Shown here: one piece after another, positions 10,736-20,738 of the stretch
Numbering within the stretch: position 1 is the stretch's first letter
Layout of the letters: every line of letters begins with the position of its first letter
NCBI GenBank assembly: GCA_009746045.1
Contig: RPFO01000253.1
Coordinates: 789,720-853,719 of the forward strand
From: Mesostigma viride
Taxonomy: Eukaryota; Streptophyta; Mesostigmatophyceae; Mesostigmatales; Mesostigmataceae
Reading direction: 5' to 3'
Length of the DNA stretch: 64,000 bases
Position numbers and translations under genes: made by a program
The notes under the pieces: model-generated
Told to the model about the DNA's origin: nothing
Databases searched by the model: none
What the model saw: only the letters and a program-made list of their open reading frames with translations

Positions 10736-11351
10736 AGTTGTAAGAGTGAGGATGCCACGAATTCCGCCATGGTTCTTGCAGGAAGTTGCCTTTATTAATA
10801 ACAAGGAAACACAGACGTAAGTCACGTCACTTCCAAGACTGCACGCAGCACAGGCGACAGGGTCGCAGTGCCAAGAGAACGTGCACGCAAGAACTAGCGT
10901 CCCGGTGCGACCAAGTCACACATATAGGTTGTTAGGGACGCGTCCAAGTACTCAGCTGTACTGTCACAGCTGAACTGTCAATCAATTGATTACACAGACT
11001 CTGGCACGCCTTTGGCGCGCAGATCTATCAATTGTCCATACGGCTAGTCCTGTGGACCTATCCGTACACTACTCAGCATCAATTGTCTCATAGGTCCTGG
11101 CGCGCTACAGTGCGGGTACCTATCAATTGACCATCAAGTCCTGTACAAGTCCTGTCAACGTCCTGCGGACTATCAAAGTGACACTTGTACATCCTGTGTC
11201 CGTACGCGCCCACAGTGGCGCGCCGGGTACTGTCGGCACAGCCTAGGAACGTCATAACTTTTACGTCCCGTAACCAAATGAGGCGTTCAAGGTGCCGTTG
11301 GAAAGAGCGTAACAATCTCTATCCATCTAACGTAAATCCTTTACGTTAACT
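10736..11351 (-). repeat. 5' LTR of copy A
   Basis: 616 bp, AGTT...AACT on the minus strand. The outer end forms the TAACGTAAA-GGA-TTTACGTTA hairpin. Immediately downstream of the LTR the internal sequence starts CGTATTACACGCC. The first seven bases (CGTATTA) recur at this place in copies B, D and E and in family H, so they are probably part of the primer-binding site. They do not start with the usual TGG. Confidence 0.95.
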
Positions 11352-11356
11352 AAACC

Positions 11357-11904
11357 TGCCATGAACTACATCCAGATGTTGCATGCTGGCCAACCTCGTG
11401 GTCCCAGCTCAGTTTGAACACCGCATCCACTCCCTGAGCCCAAACGCAGCCGCCCAACCAAACCTATATAGCTGCCGTCTGAGCATGACTTTGACGTTGA
11501 CGGGTTATTTTCCAACTTTGACGTCCACAGACCAGGCTATTTCGACCATGGCCACACATCCGGATACTGGAGCTCTTTTTTATGGGTCGTACGCCTCCCT
11601 TCTTGACCTGTGCCAGCGCCTCCAACGCCATAACTGCTTCCGGGCAGCCAGTCTGACGGCCAGTTTCAGCACCGCACACCCGTGACCTGTCTGGTTGGTC
11701 GCGACCGCGCCTTCAGCTCGCCGCCCTCTTTTCCATCCTTCAGCGCTGTTCCGTGGACCTCTGGAAATCCACCCCCTTGACCAAATTCACCCTCCTCCGC
11801 CATATGCACCTCCACAAAGCCATCTCACAGCACGTGACGCCCCTAGCTGCAGATGTACGTGGCAGCTGTGGGCCGCATGCACGCAGGCTGCTGAGCTCCC
11901 CACC
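11357..11904 (+). pseudogene. Spacer between copies A and B: degenerate coding-like fragment
   Basis: 548 bp between the two TSDs. Plus frames look coding in patches, for example LFSILQRCSVDLWKS with LTKFTLLRHMHLHKAI near 11725-11830, and joined across copy B they run on into 19732-19895 with no stop in one frame. The first bases (GCCATGAACTACATCCAG) continue the LINE relic interrupted at 3533. I read it as an old element or gene remnant that was the target for A, B and C; identity unknown. Confidence 0.45.
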
Positions 11905-11909
11905 ATCCC

Positions 11910-12525
11910 AGTTAACGTAAAGGATTTACGTTAGATGGATAGAGATTGTTACGCTCTTTCCAACGGCACCTTGAACGCCTCATTTGGTTAAGGAACGTAA
12001 AAGTTATGACGTTTCCTAGGCTGTGCCGACAGTACCCGGCGCGCCACTGTGGGCGCGTACGGACACAGGATGTACAAGTGTCACTTTGATAGTCCGCAGG
12101 ACGTTGACAGGACTTGTACAGGACTTGATGGTCAATTGATAGGTAGGCGCACTGTAGCGCGCCAGGACCTATGAGACAATTGATGCTGAGTAGTGTACGG
12201 ATAGGTCCACAGGACTAGCCGTATGGACAATTGATAGATCTGCGCGCCAAAGGCGTGCCAGAGTCTGTGTAATCAATTGATTGACAGTTCAGCTGTGACA
12301 GTGCAGCTGAATACTTGGACGCGTCCCTAGCAAGCTATATGAGTGACTTGGTCACACCGGGACGCTAGTTCTTGCGTGCACGTTCTCTTGGCACTGCGAC
12401 CCTGTCGTCTGTGCTGCGTGCAGTCTTGGAAGTGACGTGACTTACGTCTGTGTTTCCTGTTATTAATAAAGGCAACTTCCTGCAAGAACCATGGCGGAAT
12501 TCGTGGCATTCTTACCCTCACAACT
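11910..12525 (+). repeat. 5' LTR of copy B
   Basis: 616 bp. The promoter side shows four CAATTGA motifs at 12133, 12177, 12228 and 12274 (spacing 44-51 bp), several GCGCGCC blocks, and CTATATGAG near 12334 as a possible TATA-like box. AATAAAG near 12466 is a candidate 3'-end signal. The first 25 bp form a 9-bp stem hairpin. Confidence 0.95.
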
Positions 12526-12549
12526 CGTATTACACGCTCTGTCAAAAAG

Positions 12550-13258
12550 ATGCCAAATTCGAAGAATTTCGGATTCCGGACGATGAGGAAATAGCCGCTC
12601 CGCCGGCTGGTTCTTCGTCAAGACCGACTGCGCCGTCGTGGCAGCAATTGCTCGACGAAGTTACGTTTCGCTCGACGAGCTTCATCGTCAGCAGCGTGCA
12701 GCTCACGCATTGCTCGGGGATAACCCCGAGGACCCCGATTTGCCAGCACTGGTGCCGGCAATCCGCAACCTGTTGGACCAGATTCGAAACATTTTATCGA
12801 CATTTACGGTCCAGGTGCGGGGAGGTTTGCGGTCGGTGACCGAAGTCACGACTGCCATTGAGGAGTTGGACAACGTCCTCTCTTCACTCACCGGTTACCA
12901 GAGAAACCTGCAAAACTGGGCATCGCTACGCACGGGGGGCGCGCCGGCGGTGTCAACAAATTTGTTTCAGGATCTCGCGCTGCTATCGCTGCTCACTCGC
13001 GGCGTACGCAGTCGCGAGCGCCAGGTTTTAATTAACCTGGTGGCATTTCTCGCCTCTGTGCGAGAGTGGATTCCCGCGGGGTGGGAATTATTGACGATCT
13101 TTACACATCCTCTGCGCCTCGTCGCGCGTCGGCGCGTCGCAACTTACGCGGCGGGGAGCACGCCGGTTTTAATTCATACCGGTGCAGGTCCGGAGCTGGA
13201 TATGGAGGATCGTGAGTTCGTATACACGTACTGCGACTTCAGGGGCCTTGACTACTAG
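12550..13258 (+). pseudogene. ORF0 of copy B (two frame breaks)
   Basis: Homologous to the intact ORF0 of copy A from the ATG at 12550 to the TAG at 13256. One base is missing in codon 4-5 (TCTGAA to TCGAA) and another near 12665 (GTCACGATCTCG to GTTACGTTTCG). From about 12670 the frame is open to the end and keeps the ELHRQQRAAHALL and LLTRGVRSRERQVLINLV blocks and the conserved C-terminus. Either decayed or mis-sequenced; the flanking LTRs are too similar for much decay. Confidence 0.75.
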
Positions 13259-13426
13259 TCGGCCTAATTTTCTTTGCAGTACTCGTCGACATTTTTTTGT
13301 CGAATTTTCGGCGGCAATTCGCGGGGCGGCAGCGACACCGGCGCAGGCGGCAGTGGCGACACAAAAATTTTGTACATATTTTCTGCTGCTTTGTTAAGGT
13401 GTTCTTTGAATAGCTGGTAGTGCAGG

Positions 13427-14543
13427 ATGGCTGAGGGACGCCGTAGCAAGGGTCCAGCCAGTGGGAATAATAATGGGGGTGCTGGTAGTGGAACCGCTCA
13501 CGTAGATGACGTGGGGCTTACCGGAGAGATTACCAACCTTCCTCACAATAATAATAATGCACAAGCTATTCATGGCTTTGATCTTACCACACAGGGTCTT
13601 TTAATTGTCAATCAGTTGCAGCCTGTAACCTCAGACTCCAAGCCTAAGCAGGCTGAAGAGTTTGTGGAGGGATTGGAAGGGTTCCCTAGCTTGTACGGTG
13701 GTACAAATTACTATCAAATCTGGATAGGCAGTAGCACTTTTGGCAAGTGTACTGACCAGATTAAGGACCTAACCAGGGAGTGCAAAAGGCCAATAAGGCC
13801 TGGGCACTGTACGTGGCTGAGCTGAAGGAGCTGCTGGAAGACCAACGAAGAAGGTCGGCATCCATTGGCAGGACAAGTATCAAGGGTGGGAGGTCAAGGG
13901 GGACCTGATCCAGAACTTTCTCAACTATTGTAAGATGGTTGAGGAGGGCAGGGCTCACGGCTTTAATGTCGCTGATAACATAGCCCTAACCAACTGGCTC
14001 AAGGTTTCTGGGCTGGATAAGGCGACACGTGGCTCCTTAAAAGTCATGTGTGCCCCACACTCTACCCTGAAGGCCTACAAGGTCATCATTAAACAAGCTC
14101 TCGAGGCAGAGGAGCTGTTTGAGGGTGGAGTGCCAGCAGTGAAGGCTACCCAGGCAGGCGGGCGTACCCAGGGTGGCTCCAAGACGTCTGAGGCTGACCG
14201 AAGCCAAGGAGGGCGTAGGGGCAACCATAACAAGCGCAAGGGAGATCATTCACCTGATTCTGACAGGAGGTCACACTCCAAGTCGGTGTTCAGGCGGGTG
14301 GGTGGTCAGCCCAAGCAGGGCAACGCGTCTGACAATGGGGGCAGTGGCCAGGGCAAGTCCAAGATACAATGCTACCTGTGCAAGGGGTGGGGGCACATCA
14401 AGAAGGAGTGTCCCAGCTTCAAGAAGTCCCAGGGCCAGGGCAGCAACAAGAATAACAACAACAACAAGAAGAAGAACAACAACAAGTCCCAGGCAGGCCA
14501 GCCTTCAAAGGGCAGTCAGCAAGAAGACAACAAGGAGCAGTGA
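13427..14543 (+). CDS. gag: gag of copy B (two frame breaks), ending in a readthrough-type UGA
   Basis: ATG at 13427 (MAEGRRSKG). Capsid-like region followed by the zinc knuckle CYLCKGWGHIKKEC near 14370-14412 and a Lys/Asn/Gln-rich tail. Compared with copy A, one base is lost near 13783 (AAGAAGG to AAAAGG) and one near 13852 (CGAAAG to CGAAG). The terminal TGA at 14541-14543 is followed by CTG. The frame then stays open for 47 codons to the first pol Met at 14685 and on into the integrase. No initiation signal is needed for pol if the stop is read through. Confidence 0.85.
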
Positions 14544-17500
14544 CTGTCTGAGGCAACCCCTACACACCTTAATTCACCCAAGGGGGAGGCCAGGTGCTCC
14601 AATGCAGATTTTATATCTGGGCAACAAGAGGGTGATCTCCAGGTTCAGTGTGGCCCCAGGTCACCTGGAGAGGTACAGGTTCCTATGAAGACGTCCTTGA
14701 CAGCTGATGCAGCTGTAAGAATGTCTGACCCTATGCATCCTCGTGCTGGGCACGAGGGTGGACCTCTCATTTTGAGAGAAACCAATGTACAACCACAGAG
14801 GGGTGTGAAGGCCTCTGGTGGTATGCATGTGGTCCCTGCTGGCGGTCCAGGTGTTGGGCATGAGCAGGGTGACTCAGGCTCTGAGTCAGAACAGGATGGA
14901 AGTCAGCATGGTGATGCTGGACAACCTGACAGCACAGTCCTGACTGTGCCAGGGACTGCTTCCTCTGTGTACCAGGAGTTGGGTGCCCGAATCCACAACA
15001 TGTTTGGGCATGCCACTTCTCTGTCAAACAACTTTGCCTTCCGTATGGGCAGGGCACCCCTTCTTAAGGCGTGTCAGCAAGCTGCCTCACGGTGTAAGTG
15101 CCAGTTGTCCTCCAACAAGCCCAGGAAATCACATGCCAAAGCTCTACCTCAGAGCATTGGTGATCTGCAGTGTGATATCCAACACATCAGGGGCATGCAA
15201 CTGTTGGTGTGCGTGGACAGGTACACGAAATACAAGGTGCTGGAGCATTTACCTTCTATGAAGAACAGGTACTTGCTGGCTGCCCTGCAGAATGTAAGAG
15301 CCAAGTTTCCTACCACAAGGATCCAGGTGGACATGCAGTTTCAGCATCTCAAGGGTGATCCTACCCTTCCTGAGTTGCTGGTTACACCTAGGGAGGCTCA
15401 TGGGCAGCAGGGTGCTATCGAGAGGGCAATCCAGGAGGTCAAGAAATTGATCATCTCTGAAGACTGGGTACCCTTGTCTGCACCTGCACTTGTCAGGAGT
15501 GCATGGCTGAGGAACGTGGAGCAGCAGCTGAACAGCAGGGTTAACTTCTACTATGATGGAGTTGCTGTCAGCCCAATGGGTCTATATCATGGCCTGTGCC
15601 CACCACATGTGCTGGAGGGCTGGAAACATGCTGCACATGTCACCTTTGCCAAGCTGAGGGAGAAGGACCGGGGTTGGAAGATGCTGGAGCCACAAGTGGG
15701 TCAGAAGGTCCTAGCTTGGAAGGAACCTAGCCTTTATGGCAAACGTGGTAGCTGGAGTCCTGGGGTGGTTACCCAGGTTGATGAAGCTAGCCACGCATGC
15801 TTGGTCAGCATGGAGGACGAACCAAAGCATGTACACCGGCTGAGTTGGTCATATGTCAAGCCTAACCTGATGAATGAGGGCAGTCAGGCACAAGGCTCAC
15901 AGGATCTGCAGGATTTTCAGGTCCCAGGTGACATCACTGACGCAACGACCACATCTGTTGCAGGGGAATCTGTCAGCCCTGGCCAGGTTGCAGAGGTACT
16001 TGTTGAACAGGCTGCAAGGTCAACAGCTGGGGAGTCAACTGTCAAGCCCAAGGCACTAACCAAGCCCAGGGGGACAAGTTTGGCTGGATTGATTGGGGCT
16101 CTACAAAGGGCCAAGAAGCAGCCCAAGGTAGCCAAGCTCAGGTGGCATGGCAATCTGGGGCTGGACACTGCCTTAGAGGTAGACACTAATTCTCAGGTTC
16201 CATCATTGGGACCAGGGCTGCAGCAGGGTACAGCATGTCTGAACCCAGCTATCAGTTTGTGTCTGACTTCAGTGGCGGGGTACACGTGAAGGTACTGGGT
16301 GAGGTATTCATTCCTATCCTTGGACAGGACACTGCTTTTTGTGTCTTGGAGGGCTATCAAGGACCTGCTCTTCTGGGGCAGAATTTCCTATGCCAGGATG
16401 GGGTAGTGATCACGTCCTCTCTCCTGACTAAGGAAGGGGCTGGTCAGGTCCCACTGATTAATTTCAGGACCACTCACCTATCACGTGCAGTAACCAGGTC
16501 GGTTAAGCGTGTGCAAGTGTGCCAGGGGCAGGAGCCCTTGGTTGATGACCTCATACTGCCAGCTGCTAGTCATCCAAGCAGTTTGGGCATTGGTCCTCAC
16601 TCACTTGCTGGACACAGCCCTATCAACTACCAAGGCCTGGTGAAGCTCATGTCCTCTCCCATTATGTGTCCCCAGGTCACACTGGGTCTGATTAAATCTG
16701 GGGAGGACTGGATCTCCAAGAAATGCGTGGAACCTGTCAATGACCTGCCTCCTGCACGACGTCTACTCAAGCTCAAGTTTGTCATCAAGATGAAGGAGGT
16801 GGACGGGGTCAAGGTACCACATGTCAGGCCAGTGCTGAATGAGTTCAAGGGTACTGGTGAGTGCACTGCTGAGGAGTTGTATACCCCTGGCATGCTGCAT
16901 GATACTTGGAGGCTGCTGCTGTGTGTCTTTCTAGGCCTTCTCAACAAGGGCTTGGACTATGGCTCAGTGGTGATAGACTTCAAGAGGGCATTTCTGGAGG
17001 GGATGCAGATGTGGCACAGGAAAAGTGGGAGGGCAAGACGCCTTTCTATGTTAGGGTGCCTGCTGTATGGAAAAGGGACATCCACACGGAGTTCCTTAAA
17101 ATCCTCAAGGGCCTGGAGGGCCTGAGGTCAAGTCCAATAATCTGGAGGGAGACTCTCAACCGTTTCCTGAAGGAGCATTGCAACTTGAAGGTCTCTCCTG
17201 TAGACCCCTGTCTGTTTCTGGGGCAATGGGAAGGCCTGCCAGTGTATGCTTCGCTGCACGGGGATGACCTACATCTGATAGCTCCCACGTCGTGGCTTAA
17301 GGAGCTGATCTCCATCATTAAGTCCAAGTTTCCTCTGGGTAGGGAGCAATGGCAGGTGGAGAATGAGCCTCTGCTGTTTGTGGGCATGGAGGCCACACTG
17401 GTGAAGAAGGGGGGGAGTGGCGTATGCTGCTGGTGGGGGGCAATGATATCAAGAGACCCTCATTAGCAAGCTTCCTCCAACCATCACACAGGCACTGTGT

Positions 17501-18166
17501 CCCATGGTGAGGGGCATGGTTGCTTGGGTGGCAGGCATTTCCAGGCCAGACCTTATGGTCATAGCCAGGTTGCCTGATGACATGCTGGTGGAGCTAGGGT
17601 CTGCCAAGGTGGCTGATCAGGTCAGGGCTTCATCTGGCATTCTGTTGTCTGCAGTGGATTTATCACAACCCATTTGCATGGAGCTGTATGTGGATAGCTC
17701 AATGGACAGCAGGCAGGTCTCCAAGGTCAGGGGCAGGGCTGCAGGGCTCTTTGTGCTCAGACAGGAAGGCCTGGGGAGTTTGGTGAGCTGGTTTAGTCGC
17801 CTGCACAAACGGGTGGCTGTCAGCAGTGATGTGGCAGAATGCAGGGCTATTTGTGAAGGCATTCACACAAGCCTTTATCTGAAGGAGTTGCTTCATCAGA
17901 TGACTTCTAACACTCCTTGGCCACTTCAGGTTACCACTCTTCTAAAAACAGACTCCATGGGGATGGTGCAGTTTGTGCACAGGCAGATGGCCAGAAGTAG
18001 GGACTTGGATTATCTCCTTCTTAAGGAGTTGTCCTCCTTGGCCAATATTGAGCATATCCCTGGGGTTGACAATCCTGCTGATGCTTTGACCAAGCTAGTG
18101 CAGAAGGCAGCAGTGCAATACAAGGTTCTTCAGTCTCTGATGGACCCATCTCAGCAAGCTGTCTAA
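14544..18166 (+). CDS. pol: pol of copy B: integrase, protease, reverse transcriptase, RNase H (frames broken)
   Basis: In frame with gag across the TGA. Integrase zinc site HNMFGH...CQQAASRCKC near 14998-15105; DDE residues in LQCDIQH (about 15170), QVDMQF (about 15330) and QQGAIERA (about 15415); C-terminal integrase region to about 15860; Ser/Thr/Ala-rich linker. The retropepsin-like domain follows, with D-T-N at 16182-16190 and LLGQNFL near 16372-16392. RT has FKRAFLEG near 16980, GLEGLRSSPIIW near 17113 and HGDD at 17257-17268. RNase H has YVDSS, AECRA and ADALTK, with TAA at 18164-18166. One-base losses: 16197 (TTT to TT, not in copy A), about 17004 (shared with A) and about 17450. Protease after integrase is the notable feature. 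Confidence 0.88.
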
Positions 18167-19114
18167 GCTGGTGCATGGTTATAGGGCATTGGAGAGCAGA
18201 TTGTGTGGTAGTGTCAGCATTGTGACTGGCATAATACCTGTATTTTAGTCTGTACTAAGGCTCATGGACCATGGTACACTCACTCTGATTTTAATCAGGA
18301 TACAGCCAGGTTTTGGCTGGGGTTCATGCTGTTGACTACACAAGGTTGACAGGTCCATTACAGACCATGTATTCTATTTTAAAAGAAATGTATATTTGTA
18401 CATACTTCTCACAATGGTCTGGGAACCTTTATTCTGGGGTTTATAGGGCGGGGTTCGATTCCCTGGTATTATGTTTCTACAAGCTGGCCTGTTCAGGTGT
18501 TTGCCTGTTCAGACTTCCCTAGTTCCCCAGGGCAGGATTTAATTGTTGCCTATGTGTTTCATTTTGTCATTTGTTTGCTGTGGCAGTTTACCATCTGGCA
18601 AGTAGACGGGCGCCGTAAGACGGGCGCCAATAGACCCCTGTTGAGAGAATGACAGGCAAACTATTGTAATACGCCTTACTTTGTCAAGTGGTATTTTAAT
18701 TGTCATGGATTTATTGTACTTATATTGAATATGTACTGGGTTTTATGGGATTAGTATCTGGGATTAATGTAACTCACCGCCAGAAGGTCATTGTACTGGA
18801 GGCTCTACCGAGGTGATGGGATTAATTCCTGGAGAAGACCTCATAGAATTAACCTGTATGTATTTAATTTTGTGTGCTTCTAATATCTGGTGGTACTCTG
18901 TAATGCCACTTCCATAGGTTTTTATCCATTTCTCATGAATGGTTTTCCCTGTGGCAGATCTGTTTCTTTTCCAGTTCCTTAAAAGAAAGGGCTGGGGGAA
19001 TGGCATGGCCATTAAAGACATCTGTTCAAGCTTCAAGCTGGAGTGAAGGACATTTCAAGCTACTTCAAGGGTCCCTGGCAGGGGATGTGATCCCTAAAGA
19101 AAAGAAGGGATTGG
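18167..19114 (+). other. 3' untranslated region of copy B
   Basis: No supported gene. Contains GGGCGCCGTAAGACGGGCGCC-like paired blocks at about 18608-18628, a GGTTCGATTCC B-box/T-arm match at about 18452-18463, and the polypurine tract at the end. It is the reverse complement of 4150-5099 in copy A with very few changes. Confidence 0.75.
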
Positions 19115-19731
19115 AGTTAACGTAAAGGATTTACGTTAGATGGATAGAGATTGTTACGCTCTTTCCAACGGCACCTTGAACGCCTCATTTGGTTAAGGAA
19201 CGTAAAAGTTATGACGTTTCCTAGGCTGTGCCGACAGTACCCGGCGCGCCACTGTGGGCGCGTACGGACACAGGATGTACAAGTGTCACTTTGATAGTCC
19301 GCAGGACGTTGACAGGACTTGTACAGGACTTGATGGTCAATTGATAGGTAGGCGCACTGTAGCGCGCCAGGACCTATGAGACAATTGATGCTGAGTAGTG
19401 TACGGATAGGTCCACAGGACTAGCCGTATGGACAATTGATAGATCTGCGCGCCAAAGGCGTGCCAGAGTCTGTGTAATCAATTGATTGACAGTTCAGCTG
19501 TGACAGTGCAGCTGAATACTTGGACGCGTCCCTAGCAAGCTATATGTGTGACTTGGTCGCACCGGGACGCTAGTTCTTGCGTGCACGTTCTCTGGGCACT
19601 GCGACCCTGTCGCCTGTGCTGCGTGCAGTCTTGGAAGTGACGTGACTTACGTCTGTGTTTCCTTGTTATTAATAAAGGCAACTTCCTGCAAGAACCATGG
19701 CGGAATTCGTGGCATTCTCACCCTCACAACT
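19115..19731 (+). repeat. 3' LTR of copy B
   Basis: 617 bp, preceded directly by the polypurine tract AAAGAAAAGAAGGGATTGG. Differences from the 5' LTR include TATATGTGTG versus TATATGAGTG and CTCACCCTC versus CTTACCCTC. Confidence 0.95.
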
Positions 19732-19895
19732 ATCCCCACCGCCACCGCCACCCTCCTCGCCGCCACCCCCCCACACACACCGCCTCCACCGACTCCATCA
19801 TGCACCGCCCAGCTCCGCGACATCGACCAGCGCCTCAAGGACAATGCCATCGCCATCGAGGTCCTGCAAAACACCGCAGGCCTCACCGCCCAGGC
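19732..19895 (+). pseudogene. Target sequence between copy B and Gypsy element C
   Basis: 164 bp with one plus frame open throughout: a Pro/Thr-rich stretch, then a heptad-like segment (QLRDIDQRLKDNAIAIEVLQ) suggesting a coiled coil. With element C ignored it continues at 61992-62013 (AVKDVH) before copy D begins. It resembles the coiled-coil part of a LINE ORF1 or Gag protein, but too little is left to name it. Confidence 0.45.
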
Positions 19896-20579
19896 TGTAA
19901 CGAACCCATCCGGGTCGTGCGAAAGATCCTATTGTTAAGGTAGGTTATTCCCGGTTTCTTGGCTAACCACGACCACTCTCTGGGAGTGGGATTAACGGAA
20001 CAGGCGTGGCTTTAGGCCTGTTACGGCTCGCGGTGATTAATATTGCATTAATCTACACAACCTACATTTAGGATAGAGCTACCAAATGCAGTTGGAATTA
20101 TGCCCCAGGTTCAGACAGGTGATACTGACACACTCATTTCATTCCGAACCAAGAGGACGAGACTCTCGTCCTCGGACCAATTTCACCTAGGTCTGCCACC
20201 AAGCTGGCAAGGGGCGCCGACATGGCGCCGACCTTCCAGAGAATTCCAAAACATGCAGTCCACACAAGATCCTCGGGTCGACATCGACCCTCGCCAGGCT
20301 ACAGAATCCACGCATGAGTACAATATCTCAACCAGCTATAAAGTACGCAGCGCGGCGCGACTGCACCGGCCTCTAGAAGATCTCGTACATCAACCTAGGC
20401 CAAAAATAATCGGTCCGAATCACACAAACTATCATAGTTCCATACAAAAGTCCTGACCAAGGGACAGTTCCCAAATTAAGTCCCGAAATGAGTCCCAAAG
20501 TCCTACGGACTATGACAACAAGCCAAAATACATAATTTATTCCATTGTTGCGCCCGTTCCAAGGGTCGGGTTCGCAACA
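19896..20579 (-). repeat. 3' LTR of Gypsy element C
   Basis: 684 bp. Nearly identical to 61292-61991 except small indels: a ~16-bp shorter TAGGTTATT repeat area near 19937, GATACTGACACAC versus GATAACACAC near 20121, and TAGAG versus TAGTAGAG near 20075. Orientation comes from the adjacent polypurine tract on the internal side. Confidence 0.9.
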
Positions 20580-20603
20580 CTCCTCCCCCTCCCCGGGGGA
20601 CGG
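20580..20603 (-). promoter_or_regulatory. Polypurine tract of Gypsy element C
   Basis: On the minus strand CCCCCGGGGAGGGGGAGGAG abuts the TGTTGCG start of the 3' LTR. It is the expected plus-strand primer for LTR retrotransposon replication and fixes the element's orientation. Confidence 0.8.
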
Positions 20604-20738
20604 TAGTCCCTACCGTCATGTAGATAAGGACCAGCAACTTTTAAAGGGAGAAAGCACACAACAAACATGCTACTAACCACACAGGGTTACTCTACTTGCC
20701 ACGCAGGGCAAAAAATCAGATTGACCATGGGGGTACTA
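20604..20738 (-). other. Gypsy C 3' untranslated sequence before the LINE insertion
   Basis: Non-coding sequence of element C between the polypurine tract and the LINE target duplication (ATGGGGGTACTA, 20727-20738). It resumes beyond the LINE at 22746 and, in the tandem duplicate, at about 23792. It holds CTTGCCACGCAGGGCA, echoed by CTTGCCACACAGGGGCA in the resumed part. Confidence 0.5.

Larger units (their letters stand above)
3534..11351 (-). mobile_element. Copia-like LTR retrotransposon, copy A (complete, 7818 bp)
   Basis: Two 616-bp LTRs, almost identical, flank ORF0, gag and pol in that order on the minus strand. A perfect 5-bp TSD AAACC lies at 3529-3533 and 11352-11356, which fixes the LTR ends as AGTT...AACT. 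A polypurine tract (AAAGAAAAGAAGGGATTGG on the minus strand) abuts the 3' LTR at 4150. LTR similarity indicates recent insertion. Single-base indels break gag and pol. Confidence 0.95.
11910..19731 (+). mobile_element. Copia-like LTR retrotransposon, copy B (complete, 7822 bp)
   Basis: Same family as copy A and nearly identical over its whole length, but on the opposite strand. A perfect TSD ATCCC lies at 11905-11909 and 19732-19736 directly outside the AGTT...AACT ends. LTRs of 616 and 617 bp differ at about six positions. ORF0, gag and pol are present. Several single-base deletions, mostly in runs of one base, interrupt the frames. Confidence 0.96.

Noticed and set aside
16980-17030. Programmed frameshift inside RT of copies A and B
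   Set aside because: It interrupts the conserved RT core between two essential motifs, has no slippery heptamer, and H is in frame there; a miscalled G run or shared mutation is simpler.
3534-19731. A single large inverted duplication creating copies A and B
   Set aside because: Each copy has its own perfect and different target duplication, so they are independent insertions.
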